From Gorsachius magnificus (Eukaryota > Chordata > Aves > Pelecaniformes > Ardeidae), in NCBI GenBank assembly GCA_034008185.1, contig CM067082.1, positions 83,575,684 to 83,639,683 of the forward strand: DNA of 64,000 nt, given 5' to 3'. The notes under the pieces were generated by a model. That model saw only the letters and a program-made list of their open reading frames with translations. It did no database searches and had not been told where the DNA came from. Shown here piece by piece: positions 38,299-50,420 of the stretch (positions are counted from its first letter, which is position 1; each line of letters opens with the position of its first letter). Made by a program: the position numbers and the translations under genes.

Positions 38299-38903
38299 TC
38301 AGAGGTCCTCCTTGCCCTGCAGAGTAAGAGACGCTCGCCTGCCAGCTCAGATGCAAATACCAAAACCTGAAACTCCTGCTGCAACTGGGGGGGAGTAAGA
38401 CCTGAACCCTTTCTCCATCAGACCACACACCCCAGGGCCATGAGGCACAGCTCCTCCCCTGCTTCTCTCCTACCCCAAAGGGACAACCATGGCAGCAGGG
38501 AACACATGATGCCTTGCATCCAGAGCAGTCCTGGTTGCCATTCAGACCAGGCCACCAAGGGTAGCTCTGTCCCCTAACCACTATTAGCTACCGCATTTCT
38601 ACCCCTTCACCCTCACAGCAGTGTGTACAAATGTATGCTAACACAGGTCATCTCACCCTCATGACTAGAGCCCCTGATTCAGATGCAGTCGTAGCCCTTA
38701 CTCCCACCCGCAGGAGTTAGACCCTGCTTCTGTTTAACCCTTGATTAGGTCCTTGCATTACAAATGGACGCAGACCCTCCCTACACAAGGCCTGTGGCCA
38801 TTCTTTTGCCTTCCTTCAACATCCCAGCTGTAAGTCTTCATCAGCTCCCAACTTCACCTCAGTTGGCTTCATGTGTCTCTCAACTGATACGATAAAAAAA
38901 TTA

Positions 38904-38909
38904 AATAAA
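38904..38909 (+). terminator. Candidate polyadenylation signal, SERPINB10
   Basis: An AATAAA hexamer lies about 0.6 kb after the SERPINB10 stop codon and just before the CpG island of SERPINB6. The 38299-38900 stretch is then 3' UTR; I see nothing else in it. Confidence 0.45.
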
Positions 38910-39059
38910 TCAAAAAATATACCTTTGGGAGGGCTATTTGCCTCACTCAGACCCTCAAGTATGCGAGGAGGGGCCAAGCCCGTACAGCCTCCTGGTTACA
39001 GCACCACCTCACCCCTGCTACAAAAATAATTAATAAAAATAATAACCCCTTATGAACTG

Positions 39060-39900
39060 ATGGTGTTCTGTCAGCCCTGCCACGAGAGGGAGGCTGAGCT
39101 AGAAAATCACCAGCTGTAGCGAGGCGAGGCCCGCGGGGCGGGGGGGAGAAGGCAACACTGACAGCAGCTGTAACATCTCCCTGCCGTTGTGCACAGCCGC
39201 CATTTTGTCCGGGGGGCGGCGGCGCATGCCCAGTGCGGCGGCCAAATGGCCGTGGGTCACTGTGAGGAAGAAACGCCGCATCCCCGGAAGGGAGGGAGCG
39301 GCCGGTAGGGTGAGTGCGGTGGCGGCTCTGCTGTCCTTCGGATGTCGTTTTCTACGGGAAGCCTGCGCTTGTGTGTTGTTTTGTTTTGTTGTCTTGGGGT
39401 TTTTTTGTTTGTTTTGGTTTGGTTTTTTAAGCAGCAGAGGGTGTGTGGTGGTGCTTTTATTATTATTTTTTTTTTTTTTTTTTTTTTGGCTTTCGTGACG
39501 TGGTTTCTGCTTCTTGTCAGCTGGGGTCGCAGCGGTGCGTAGGAAATGCTTTCCACGTGTAGGAGTGGCGGGGGCACCGCGGAAACGTTGAGTTTGGGCG
39601 TGTTTCGCGGCGGGAAGTCCAGCGCGGGGGCGGGTCTTTTCGCTCCTTTCCTATTCCCCAGCCCATGCCCTCGCAAGTGCTGAACGCTCGGCTTCTTGTG
39701 CCTGAGCCTACTGGGACAGCGCCAGGGTTTGGGGGCTCCTCCCTGCCCCTCTCCGCTCCTGCTGGGGCACATGGGGCCGAGGGCCGGTGGCGGTGGGCGG
39801 TCGCAGAGCTCCGTCGTCCCCCCTGCCTGCCCCCGGAGAGGTGCGAGGCGGGGAGCCTTGACCCGGAGCTGCGGGAGATCTTACCCTGCGAGTGTTTTAA
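39060..39900 (+). promoter_or_regulatory. CpG-island promoter and exon 1 of SERPINB6
   Basis: A sharp rise in G+C and CpG occurs after an AT-rich spacer. GCCGCCATTTTG at 39196-39207 is a YY1-type site, and GGCGCATGCCCA at 39221-39232 resembles NRF1. The inferred non-coding exon ends CCGGTAGG at 39309 before the donor GTGAGT. No TATA box is present. The start codon lies 3.3 kb downstream. All flanking genes are on the + strand, so I assign it to SERPINB6, but an antisense non-coding transcript is possible. The open frames inside it are GC-driven. Confidence 0.65.
39466..39487 (+). repeat. Poly-T tract
   Basis: Twenty-two T bases follow a short TTA repeat, just downstream of the inferred SERPINB6 exon 1. 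Confidence 0.9.
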
Positions 39901-40639
39901 CGTCACTCCCAACTCTCCAAATCCTAAATGATGCCCTCAAGAAAGCATGCCTTGGTTCAGGGGATGGGAAAAGGGATGTCTGTGCTGGAGATGCAGCTTC
40001 CTCTGTGGAGGCGGATGCTGCCTGATGTTCGTCACCCTGAGTTCCCCCTCCGGCTGCGTTTGAAACAGTCGGCTTGTGACTCCATTGAGGCGAGGAGGGG
40101 AGGCATCCACATATGCCAGGTGCTAATCCATGTCGTAGACCTGGTGGGATGTATCTCGTGGGCCACAGGCTGGAGGACAGCTGCACCCTGCTCTGGCCAG
40201 GTTCCTCCATGCAAAACCGGTAGTTGGGAGAGACACTGCAGAGTGTATCTGCTGTTTAAGCTAGATATGGCCATTCTGTCCCTAAAGGCTGTCCTAAAGC
40301 ATAGGTGTTTACCACTGAGAATACAAGATTCAAACTCACAGTGGTAGGAAGACACGGGGTCTAGGGCATCCAGAAACCTCTGCATGAGTGCCTCACCACT
40401 GACCTGCAGAGCCCACGGGGAGACTAGGGTGAGGAATGGGTTACTGTGGGCGAACCCTCTGATCACTGAGGGTTTTGCGGGAAATGGTTTAGAATCAGCT
40501 GACAAATATGTGCTTGTATGATACCGGTTTTGTTTCCTTCAAGTGCAGTCATTCTGTATTGTCTCCAAAACAGCTCTGATGAGGAGGGTATTGATACTCT
40601 AAAAGCCAGTTGAGAAACTCTCCAAGACTCAATTTAGAC

Positions 40640-40975
40640 TTTTAGAAAGCAGGCATTCTTTATTATGGTGCCAGGCACACAGGGGACTGCTCCACCTAGT
40701 GTGTACCCTGAATTGTTCAACTACAGAGGGTTATAGGCAATCAAAATTTACATACTCATTAAACTTCTAGGAGATAATTATCATATTCATACTATTCCTG
40801 GAACTCATTAATATATGCAAATGCCCTCGAAGCATCTGCGTTTATGTCCACTGGTGGTCATCGATAGTCTTCTTCACTGTGTCCGCTTGTTGAACTCAAT
40901 CTTGGGGCATGCTCAGTCCATCACTGGCCTATTTGCATATTTCTTACTGATACAAAATTAATTTCTTCTAGCACA
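40640..40975 (-). mobile_element. LTR-like fragment, minus orientation
   Basis: AAAGCAGGCATTCTTTATTA, read in reverse, gives an AATAAAGAATGCCTGC motif like the polyadenylation region of avian LTRs. It is followed by GGCACACAGGGG, CACCTAGTGTG, CTCATTAATATATGCAAATG and GAAGCATCTGCGTTTATG, which I recognise from repeated bird sequences. Borders are approximate. It lies in intron 1 of SERPINB6. Confidence 0.45.
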
Positions 40976-42085
40976 ACTCCTCTGTCTGTCCTACTCAAGG
41001 ATACAATGTCTTAGCACAACTTCCTTCTGTCTGATCACATATAGCAACTTCTAAGGCTATCCTGTCAAAAATTATTTCAAGCTTGCAAGCTTGAGTGAGT
41101 TGCTCCAATTGGAGGGGGACCATATGTTCCTTTTCAATTTTACAGAATTTGGTATTAGTAGTTACATTGCTATTCATGAACTGCGGAGAAAGCATGAATA
41201 ACTGTAGAGGTACAACTCCTAGCCTTGTGTCCCAGCTGTTGAAATATTGCTTACAATTTGGTTAAATGCACTGATTTTCAGGTAGGCAAATAGTGTGAGT
41301 TGTGTCCTTTTGTCTGTAAATTCTTGTCTGTCATAGAAGCCCTACAAAAACTTTCTAGATAAGGGTGTTTGCTGCTGTCACTATTCCTGTGCATTTTGAC
41401 CCCCAGGTCAAAAAACCTTCTTGCTAGCAATCTGACAGGTATTGGGACAGTAGGAAAATTCTGGTCTTTGTTGCAACCAACATGAACTGAAAATATGAAG
41501 TTCCTCCTACTTATATGGTAAAGTACATGTAGTTAAATTACTCATTTCAGACAGAACTGGAGGATTGTTTCCATCTAAGTTTGCCCTTTCTCCCCCTCCC
41601 CCCTTCCCCTTTCAGTTATGGGAGAAGAGGAAACAGGAGAGAAGTTACTACTGTTTATTGCAAAGCTACTAGCAAGAAATTTTCTTAGGTGGAAACTTAT
41701 GTGTACAGAAACTCATTCTTTCCGCCTATTTTTTGAGATAATTAATTAGTAACATAAATTGGGTGTTGGTTTTGTATTTTGTAGCAACATATCAACACTG
41801 GGCACTGCCTTAAGATGAAAAAAAAACCCACAGAAACTTTTACTACCAGCTGATATCTTACAATGTCTGGTGATACTTATCTGTAATTACTCACCATTCT
41901 AGTATTTATTGCTCCTTTTATAGGGGTGTGGTTTAATCTTAGGCTCGTTAACTACCTACACAGGTGATGTATGTAGAGTATGACAGGCATCAAGTTACAC
42001 ATGTTGAAGTGTAACTTTTGTACTACAGCAGGAAATTACAGTAATCTGTTACATTGACCAAATAACTTTTTCTTTTCTCTCTTAG

Positions 42086-42137
42086 TCTTGTAGGTCAAGT
42101 CATTCTGCTACCAGACAGGCTGTGCACACACATACAA
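42086..42137 (+). other. Possible alternative non-coding exon of SERPINB6
   Basis: A strong pyrimidine tract (TTTTTCTTTTCTCTCTTAG) precedes 52 bases that end before a good donor GTAAGC. It lies 0.5 kb upstream of the start-codon exon. Mammalian SERPINB6 uses several alternative leader exons, so this is plausible, but there is no direct support. Confidence 0.25.
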
Positions 42138-42632
42138 GTAAGCTGAAGGTAATACTGAAGATACATAAATTTAGAGAAGGTAAGAGTTTATAATTCTGCC
42201 ATTCTGATGCCTAACTTTTTGCTCTGGTTTTCCTATAGAGGCAAATAATTGTCTTTGTGAAGTCAAGAGACTTGTTTTAATAAACCCTAAACAAAATACT
42301 GTTGTATGTAATAATCTCAAAAGATGTATATTATTTATCCAGTGAAGAGTTTAATGACACCAGTGGGAATTGCTGTCTCTGTTACAGGTATGGGATTGAA
42401 ATAGAAAAGCAAACAATAAATCCCTAAAATGACTCAATCGCCTAGTATGGGATTTAAGATACTTGTTCCACCAGATCAGTTTTTCAGTGAATTGATAATT
42501 TTCCAGCCTAATTATGATGCTTGCTGCATAGTTCATACTGGGAAATGTGAAAGACAGAAATCACTTTTTAGTTTGCATTCAAATATATCTGAGCCATTCT
42601 TGTTTTGTGTTTTATCTCCTAGGCTGTGAACA

Positions 42633-45600
42633 ATGGATAGCCTCTGTGCAGCAAATACCACTTTTGCACTTGACCTCTTAAGAAAGCTGTGTGAGAACAA
42701 AAGCAGCCAGAATCTATTCTTTTCTCCTTTTAGTATTTCTTCTGCTTTGTCTATGGTTTTGCTGGGTTCGAAAGGTAACACTGAAGCCCAAATAGCAAAG
42801 GTATGTTTAAATAAACTTCATGTATTGAATTTGGGACCATATGAATAACAAATCAGTCTGTGACCTGCACGTATGCTAAACTACTATTGTCATTCTGGTC
42901 TCAGAGAGCAGAGGTCTTTCTTTGGTATGTAGGGAAGCAGTACCTGTTTTTATAGGGAGAGCTTCCATTGGTATGAAATTAAAAGGTTCCTGGGTTTTGT
43001 TGGGTGGGTTTTCTTGTGGTTTTGGTTTTTTGAGGCTGAGATATTCCTTCAGTATATCGTTAAGAGGTACCTAGGATTTTGTTTGTAGGTTTAATGAATC
43101 TCTAGGTACATAAAATATTTTCTTCTATCTTCTTTGGGCTTAATATCAGACTATAGGTGTTTTGAATATGTGGCCAGGCACATAAAAAAATTAAAAATCC
43201 ATACTGTATGAATGTCAAAATGTAGCTGTACTTTGGTTTAATTTTTTTTTTAAACTTGCTCAGGTGGTAAATATCACTTGGCATATTTTTAGGTATGCAG
43301 TTTACAGTATTAATAACAAAAATGACTGATTATGCATTTATGTTTGCCTCTTCTTGCAAAGTGGAAGAGGAGTATAAATACATATCTTGTTTTCATTTAA
43401 ATCTTATAAAAGTTTCTCCAAACTTACATTATATTATTGCCATACTTGGAGATGTTCAAAATCCGCCTGCATGTGGTCCTGGGCTACCAGATGGAGATGG
43501 CCCTGCTTGGGCAGTCGGGTTGAACCAGATGACTTCCGGAGGTCACTTCCAAGCTCAACCATTGTGTGGTCCTCTAATGCTTGGCTTGAGTGAAGGAAAC
43601 TAAATAACTGCTGACTCATCTGCACTCTTAATTTATTACTTGTACAGCGTCTGGCTGGCTGCATCCTATGTGACTGGCACGATAAGTTCCACATGGGAGG
43701 TGTGATGAAAAATCTTTTGGCTTCAAGTCACAGATTTTAAACCCAAAAGTCATTAAAAAAAAAAAAAAAAAAAACAAAACACAAAAAAAACCCACCTTGT
43801 GCTGAGGATATTTGTCTCTCTACAGGTGCTTTCTCTGAACAAAGCTGAGGATGCTCACAATGGGTAAACATTTCTTGAAATTAATGATCCAACCCAATAT
43901 ATTGAGAACTGCTAATCGACTTTATGGAGAAAAGACATTTGAGTTTCTTTCAGTAAGTAACAATTACATTTATAGTGGTTTTTAGTATAATATACTTGCT
44001 GCCTATTTCCTTTGGAGATCAAAGGCAGGCTTTGGGTTTTACTTTCCACATTTTCTAGGCTGAGACCTACCATGTGATAGGTTGTGCCAAAGCCTGGTAT
44101 GTGAACTTAGTGGAGAAGCTCCTTTTAGGTAGCCTGTGATCTGAAGGCACAAATGGTGCAAAGCACTATAAAATCCATCAGACTCTAAATCTTCCATGAT
44201 CCATTTGTATTTTTGGCTGTGGGACAAATGGTTGATGTATCTCTTTTCCCTTGATGGTGTGTAAATGTGATTTAAAAAAAGACTTGTTACTTCTCTTCAG
44301 CATGGGCAGTATTTTGTAGTTTTCCTGTTATGCAAGTCATTCATACTGAGAGGAGTACATGACTTTTGAGATTTTCCTTAGCAGAAGATCTAAATAAGGA
44401 TAATAGGTATTGTGTTAAACATGTTCCTTTAGATGCTTCCCTAGAAGCCAGAAGATGTAAGGCTTCCCCTGGGAGTGGTTTACAGTGATGCTTTTCGTGA
44501 AGAATGCGAGTGTTCTATTTGTCTAGTAGATAAAAATTACATGGATTGTACTCTAAAACTTTGCATCTGTGTAATAAAGATCTAACTAGATTAAATCAGA
44601 AAAGGTATGTGTTTTCCTCTCTAAGAAAAACCAGTTTTCCCTCTGAAATAAAAGTTTTCTGTTAGTCTGGGAGGTTTGACAATGGAATTTATGTAGAGAG
44701 AAGCTTACAAGATTGGATGTTCTCTTGCTGAAGCAGAAAACCCCCCAAATTAGCCACATCGTTTCTCAGTTATGTAGAACTTTCTAGCATAGTAAACAAG
44801 CCATTTGACTTAATAATATACAGTGGACAATTCCTAGTTCAAATGGGTGGTATAAAACCTAATAGGAACGTGTCGGACAAAACTTCAACTGCTCTATATG
44901 AAGCTGGGGGAGGAGAGTGGGCAGATTTTCTCGGTGTATTTAAGAATCATTTGTGGCTGAATTAGAGTCAAATATATTGTTGAAAAGCTGTTCTGAATGT
45001 CTGTGTTAGTCATTTATAGAGTCAAGTCAGAAATTCTACCATGCTGGACTAGAACAGACTGACTTCATGCATGCTTGGGAGGATTCCCGAAAACAAATAA
45101 ATGGCTGGGTAGAGGAAAGGACTGAAGGTGAGTGTTTTGCAGAATGCCCTGTTGTGTTTAATGGCGGCCAGGGCTTGAGTAAACAGCTATACAAGATAGA
45201 ATACTGTGAGTTAAAAAACCTCAAACATCGAGCTCTTGCTCTGTTTGGTACATAATTCTCTTATTTATTGTGTATTAATTGCAGAGTAGATACTATGTTA
45301 GATAATAACTTACGTACATGTCAAACTGTTTAAAAATTGGGGTGATTTTTTTCTATGTATCATAAAGGTAAAATTCAGAACCTGTTGGTGGAGGGGATTC
45401 TCGATTCAACGACCAGACTCGTGTTGGTGAATGCCATCTATTTCAAAGGCAACTGGGAAAAGCAGTTCAACAAAGAGAGAACAGCAGAAATGCCGTTTCA
45501 CATTAACAAGGTATGGTGTGCTCAGATGCTGACAACACACTGTTGTCGTTTAACTCTGAAGGGAGGAAAAAAAAGAAAAACATTCAAGCAGGGTTACCTT

Positions 45601-48524
45601 GGGTAAGCTGTATGAAATTCCTTGTACCCCCTCCCTTTAATATGAATGCTCTCTTTGCTTAGTTTCTGTTCAGTTTCACATAATTACTAGAAGAAAACAG
45701 TTGAGTGAGGCTGTCAGGCTATTTGAGAGTCGTGAACAATTTTACACAAGTTGTTGAACTTGATTGTTTTAGCATAAAACTGATGTGGATAAGAAAAATG
45801 TTCCTTTAGCTTGTAGGCAGAAAAGAGTGCTTCCACATGTGCAGAAACTTCTGAATGTAAGTCGTCTTCAGTTGTTATTATTATTTTAAGATCAGAGTCT
45901 TAGGGATCCAGGTAACTATTGGAGAAAGTTGTAAGATGTAAGGTTGGGGAATGCTGCCTTGTCTCACCTGAGGAACTCCCTTTTAGATATGTAAACAATT
46001 GCACATCTCTTTCCGTGTAAAACTAAATGGCTTAAGTTTTGTATTTTCATCCTACTAATGACTAGCTACTGCTGAGCTGCAGAAGCCTGAGAGGGCTCAA
46101 ATGAGCACTTGGAAATCACAGGTGTAACCTGAAATTTTAAGCTAGTTATTTTACAATCTGTCCAGTAGCAAAAGATTTAGTTTAACATCCCAGGAGCCTG
46201 CATCCTGTGATGTTATTTTTGTGACCCTTGCACTTCTTATGACTCGCTGGATGATTTTCACATGTGGCATTTTCTTCACTTATATATCCTTTTCACATGT
46301 CATTGCTGCTGCAAAATAATTTCTGCCGTATTTCCTGTGGGCATTCTTTCAATGGGCTTTATTAAAAAAATAACCCAAAACCTACTTGTGTGGTTATCTC
46401 ATGAAGGTAAGGGAGAAAGCAATGAGACTCTTAACTGAAAGGGAGGAAAACAATGGTAGCTGGTGCTCCATGTGAAAATGGAAGGAGGTAGCAGAGAGTG
46501 AAATTGAGAAGAAAAATATTTTTTCCCTCCTTACTATCCATGTGACCTTTAGGAATTCAAAATAACGCTTTTACTTTCTTGGCATTTTTAGTATAATTTT
46601 AAAATATTTTAATTCCTCTTTTTTATAACACTTGGAACCACATGGACTAAAAATGAAAACACCTGCATTGAAATGATTTTGTATTCTTTAAAGCAAGGGA
46701 CACAGGCCCTGCTTCTTACCAGCTCTGTTTAGTGCTTGTCACTAGTTCTTAAGTGAACAAATGTATGTGTCCTTGTCTCTTTGCCTTAAAGAAGACTTCA
46801 CAGTCATTTCCACATTAGTAATTAAAAATTAAATCTTGAGCTTCCTTACTTCTTATCTCTTGCTTTACAAAAGACGGTGGGGCTGTACTCTGTGGTGTGT
46901 TTAGTTCTCTTTACTCAAATTCTCAAAAGCCCTGAGTAACTGGATGCCTGCTTCATATTTTGAGACCAGCATACTAGCTCAGTACTGATTGTTGACATCT
47001 CTTTATTTTTAGAAAGATACCAAACCTGTGCAGATGATGATCAAGAAGGATACATTTAACATGACCTATATTGGAGACTTCCAGACCAAAATCCTTGAGC
47101 TCCCTTATGTCAGTAATGAACTCAGTATGATCATCCTGCTTCCCGATGCAATCCAGGATGGATCCACTGGCTTGGAAAGGGTAAGTTGTTGAGCTATATG
47201 CAAAGACAGCCTGTATCCTTCCAGGGAAGAGAGTTTGATGTTGCATATAGATCTCAGTTGAATTCCAAAGCTGTTGCATTGCTGCTGCTCACCACCAGCT
47301 GAAATGTCCCACACCTCCATGCCCCCAAAGTGATGGGCGTGCCTTTTATCTCTGCTGGTCAAGCTGTATGCTGCCCCCTTAGCCAGAGGCTCTGGAAGAA
47401 GACCTAACCCTCCTTGGGAGCAGAGTTTAGCTGTGGTTGTGGTGAAGGTGTAGTATGGTGAGCATCATATGTGGAGAGAGGGGATTGGGGGCAGGTGGCG
47501 TGCTCTTGGGAAGTCCTATAGCTTGTCCTGTAGATCTTCTGTACTGAACAGGTGGCAGATTTTCCAGGTGGTGGGCCAGAGAGACAGCCTCACAGGAAAG
47601 TGGGGGATCTCTTCTGTTGTGGAGATATGAGATGAGTTTTGGCTATTTCATCTTCTGGACAAGGAATTTATTAATAAGGCTTTCTGGTGCTGACTGCAAA
47701 GGGTATTGCGAGCAGACTTTTTCATCAGCCTGTCAACCTGAAGGAGGATCCTGTGGTTAAGAGACAGAAGAACTGAGTTTAGTTCCTTTTGGGGCCTTGT
47801 CATCAGTTCTTCTGTGCCTTTGTTTCCCATATGTAAAAACATTAAAAAAAAAAACCACAAACACACCAATCTGACACGTTTCATAAAAGTAAACTTTACA
47901 TGGAAGGGACTGATTCTTATTATACCTACCAAAAAGTATATGGGTTTGATCTCAGCTGGGGCTGTAGTCTCTGGGGAGAAGCATAACTTGCACTTTTGGC
48001 TTGAGACCTGCTAAGATGCATATTATGCACTGCGTAAACAAACACAGTAATAGCCACTTTTGGCTGGGTAAAACTGACATTCTGATCATTTTAATTGTGT
48101 AACTGGGGTTTTTCTTCAGCTGGAAAGAGAACTTACGTATGAGAAGCTGATGGATTGGATCAATCCTGAAATGATGGACTCTACAGAGGTGAAGGTGTCT
48201 TTACCTAGATTTAAACTGGAAGAAGATTATGACCTGAAACCCCTTCTGAGCAGCATGGGAATGCCTGAGGCATTTGACTTGAGCAAGGCAGACTTCTCGG
48301 GAATCTCGGCTGGCAATGAGCTGGTGCTCTCTGAAGTAGTTCACAAGGCCTTTGTGGAAGTCAACGAAGAAGGCACTGAAGCTGCAGCTGCCACAGCAGC
48401 AGTGATGCTTCTGCGCTGTGCAATGATCGTTCCAGAATTCACTGCTGATCATCCCTTCCTCTTCTTCATCCGGCACAACAAAACTTCCAGCATTTTGTTC
48501 TGTGGCAGATTTTGCTCTCCTTAA
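42633..48524 (+). CDS. SERPINB6: SERPINB6-like serpin, one exon disrupted
   Basis: Six coding exons, without the C-D loop exon: 42633-42800, 43826-43952, 45010-45127, 45368-45510, 47013-47180 and 48120-48524. Five are intact with correct phases and borders. The exon 43826-43952 is 127 bases against 138 in SERPINB1; it has an in-frame TAA at 43865-43867 and a later frame change, though its end still reads [17 protein letters not shown]. The hinge is GTEAAAATA. The loop [13 protein letters not shown] gives P1 Arg and P1' Cys, as in mammalian SERPINB6, an inhibitor of trypsin-like proteases and cathepsin [17 protein letters not shown] and [10 protein letters not shown] also fit the B6/B8 group. 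SERPINB8 is the alternative name. As written the gene cannot make a full protein; the good state of the other exons points to recent loss or sequence error. Confidence 0.82.
43443..43576 (+). mobile_element. CR1 LINE 3' end, plus orientation
   Basis: CTTGGAGATGTTCAAAATCC, GGGCAGTCGGGTTGAACCAG and ATGACTTCCGGAGGTCACTT are the standard end of avian CR1. It is a short, 5'-truncated copy in the intron 0.25 kb upstream of the damaged SERPINB6 exon. Confidence 0.85.
43755..43790 (+). repeat. Poly-A tract
   Basis: Twenty consecutive A bases (43755-43774) followed by A-rich sequence with single C interruptions. It ends about 35 bases before the acceptor of the damaged SERPINB6 exon, so local read quality may be poor. 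Confidence 0.9.
43826..43952 (+). other. Disrupted SERPINB6 exon (helix C/D region)
   Basis: The splice sites are good (CTCTCTACAG before, GTAAGT after). Translation begins [13 protein letters not shown] and then meets TAA. The same frame resumes [11 protein letters not shown], after which reading must shift to give [11 protein letters not shown]. Compared with the SERPINB1 exon, 11 bases are missing. This can be explained by three losses of three bases plus two bases lost from a TATATA run. Borders of the individual events are inferred from the alignment with family members. Confidence 0.75.
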
Positions 48525-49402
48525 AAAGGAGATGTTGTGGCAGAAAAGCCGCCATTACACAATAACTTTCTCTTTCTTTAGAATAGGGCTACCCTTTTTG
48601 CACTAATTGTCACTTTCAGCTGTGCCTGAATTCACTCCTGTGGCCTTCCTCTCAGGCTTGAATCGAATTACAGAGCCACTTGGATGTACGTGCAGCAACT
48701 GCCACTTACAGCAGCTCTCTTGCCCCCTGCACCTGAGGGCCAAGGCCTCCAACTTCTTGCTGGCACAAGAAACGCCCCACTTGCTCAGTGAATGCTTCAT
48801 CTGTCCTTGTAGCCCTGCTGTGCTTCACTTTTTGTGGCCACCAGGCAGCAGGTCTGGTAGTGACATCTCGTAGGAAAGGAAGAAGTTAAGTTTGTTCCTG
48901 ATGAGGCTGGAGCACATCTTCACCTCCCATCCCCCTTTTTCCTCCCATCCCACTTGTGTTTTGTGGGTTTTTTTTTTCCTCCTTCTTCCAGACTCATCCA
49001 TGTAATGGGTGGGTTCCCTAGAGCTGAGAGGGAGTTGACACATTCCCTAGAGCTGAGGAGTCTTTGACAGCCTGTTCCAAGTGTTGCTAAGCATCCTGAC
49101 TAGACAGGGTTTTTTTGGATAACTGGACAAGCGCTATGGCAAGAATGGGAGTAAGAGTCTGTCTTTGTACTCTGGGGCTGAAGATTGGTGTTAAAGGAGT
49201 AATCAACTCGGGTGTCCTGTGGTAAGGAATGTAATGAAAAAGCGTATGCTGCCTATGCACTACTTAAAGGGCAAAGCTTTATTTTTTTTTTGCTTGTTAT
49301 GTATTTTTCTTAGCTTCTGAAACGGTTTAATTGTATGATACCAAAGACATAGCTGAAATAGCTTTTGTAATACATGTGTTTTGCTGTTTCTGTTCCTGAA
49401 AT

Positions 49403-49408
49403 AATAAA
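49403..49408 (+). terminator. Candidate polyadenylation signal, SERPINB6
   Basis: An AATAAA in GAAATAATAAAAGAACTG, about 0.9 kb after the stop, with a T-rich stretch just downstream. It gives a 3' UTR of about 48525-49425. Confidence 0.55.
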
Positions 49409-49904
49409 AGAACTGTAAGTGCTGTAGGCCTGTTTCATTTCTTCATCTAAATATGCATTTATTTTTTGATCTGTAGTGTGAAGAAAACAGTTACTTCTTG
49501 TTAGAGCGCAACCAGCTTCTCTGTTGCTTGTTTGGGATTCATTGTTAAACCTGGGCTTTTCTGAGGTGCTTGCTCAGGTTGCCGTCAGGTTTGGGGTCGG
49601 CATTGCAAGGATCTGCCGCAAAGAGCCTTTACAGGACAGGGGCTGGTTTGTTTCTGGGCAGGACTCCAGGGCTGCCTCTGGTTTTGGGCACACCTCCAAA
49701 TCAAGGCTTGGTACTCATCGCCCAAGCGGTGCTGCCTTGCCCTGTGCTTAATGGGGCACACTGCAACGCAGCTGCCTCGGGTGAAGAAAATAAAAGCAAA
49801 TAATGAAGGCGAGGGATCCTACCCCACAGCTGAGCCATCTTGTGTTCCGCCTGAAGGGCTGGTGGAGAGAAAACCCGGGGTTAAACCAAAACCATTTTTA
49901 CATT

Positions 49905-49924
49905 AAAAAAAAAAAAAAAAAAAA
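49905..49924 (+). repeat. Poly-A tract
   Basis: Twenty A bases at the 5' edge of the SERPINB1 CpG island, preceded by TTTTTACATT. Confidence 0.9.
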
Positions 49925-50029
49925 TCGCTGTGACCTAAACGAGCGTAAACAGAGCAGCGCGACGGGAAGGGAGAGAGGCCACACACACCCCCGGAGCGTG
50001 CCCCACGGGGAAAAAAAAAAAAGATCCTG

Positions 50030-50420
50030 CATCATCAGGGGTTTTTTAATTACGCCCACAGCCCCGCTGCGCCCCGCCGACGGGGTGTCCAGGCCCCCCC
50101 CGATGCTGCCGCGGGCGCCCGCCCCTCGGCGCGCCCCCCCTGGCGGGGACTCCGCCATCCCTGCGGCGCCGCTCCGCGCAGGTAAGCGGGCGGGCGGCCC
50201 TCGGCCGCGCCGGGGCTCGGCGGGGCGGGAGGGGCACGGCGGACCCCTGCCCCCGGGTGCTTTATATGGGAATGGGGCGGGAATGGGACGAAAAGCGAAA
50301 TTTTTTTCCTCCCCTCCGCCGGTCGTCGTCTCCCCGTCCGTCGTCGTCCCCTCCGCGGCGGCGGGGTCTGCGCGGGCAGTTTTGGGGTGGGGGCTGTAAA
50401 CCGGGTGGTTTCAGTAAAAC
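50030..50420 (+). promoter_or_regulatory. CpG-island promoter and exon 1 of SERPINB1
   Basis: A very G+C- and CpG-rich block, rising abruptly from AT-rich sequence, with many GGGCGG-type (Sp1) boxes. The inferred non-coding exon ends GCTCCGCGCAG at 50181 before the donor GTAAGC. No TATA box is seen near it. The start-codon exon begins at 51653 after TCCTGTTTTCAG. Open frames on both strands here are GC-driven and not believed. Confidence 0.65.

Noticed and set aside
39187..40505. Long open frames on both strands around the SERPINB6 CpG island
   Set aside because: High G+C removes stop codons. No start context, splice pattern or family motif supports coding.
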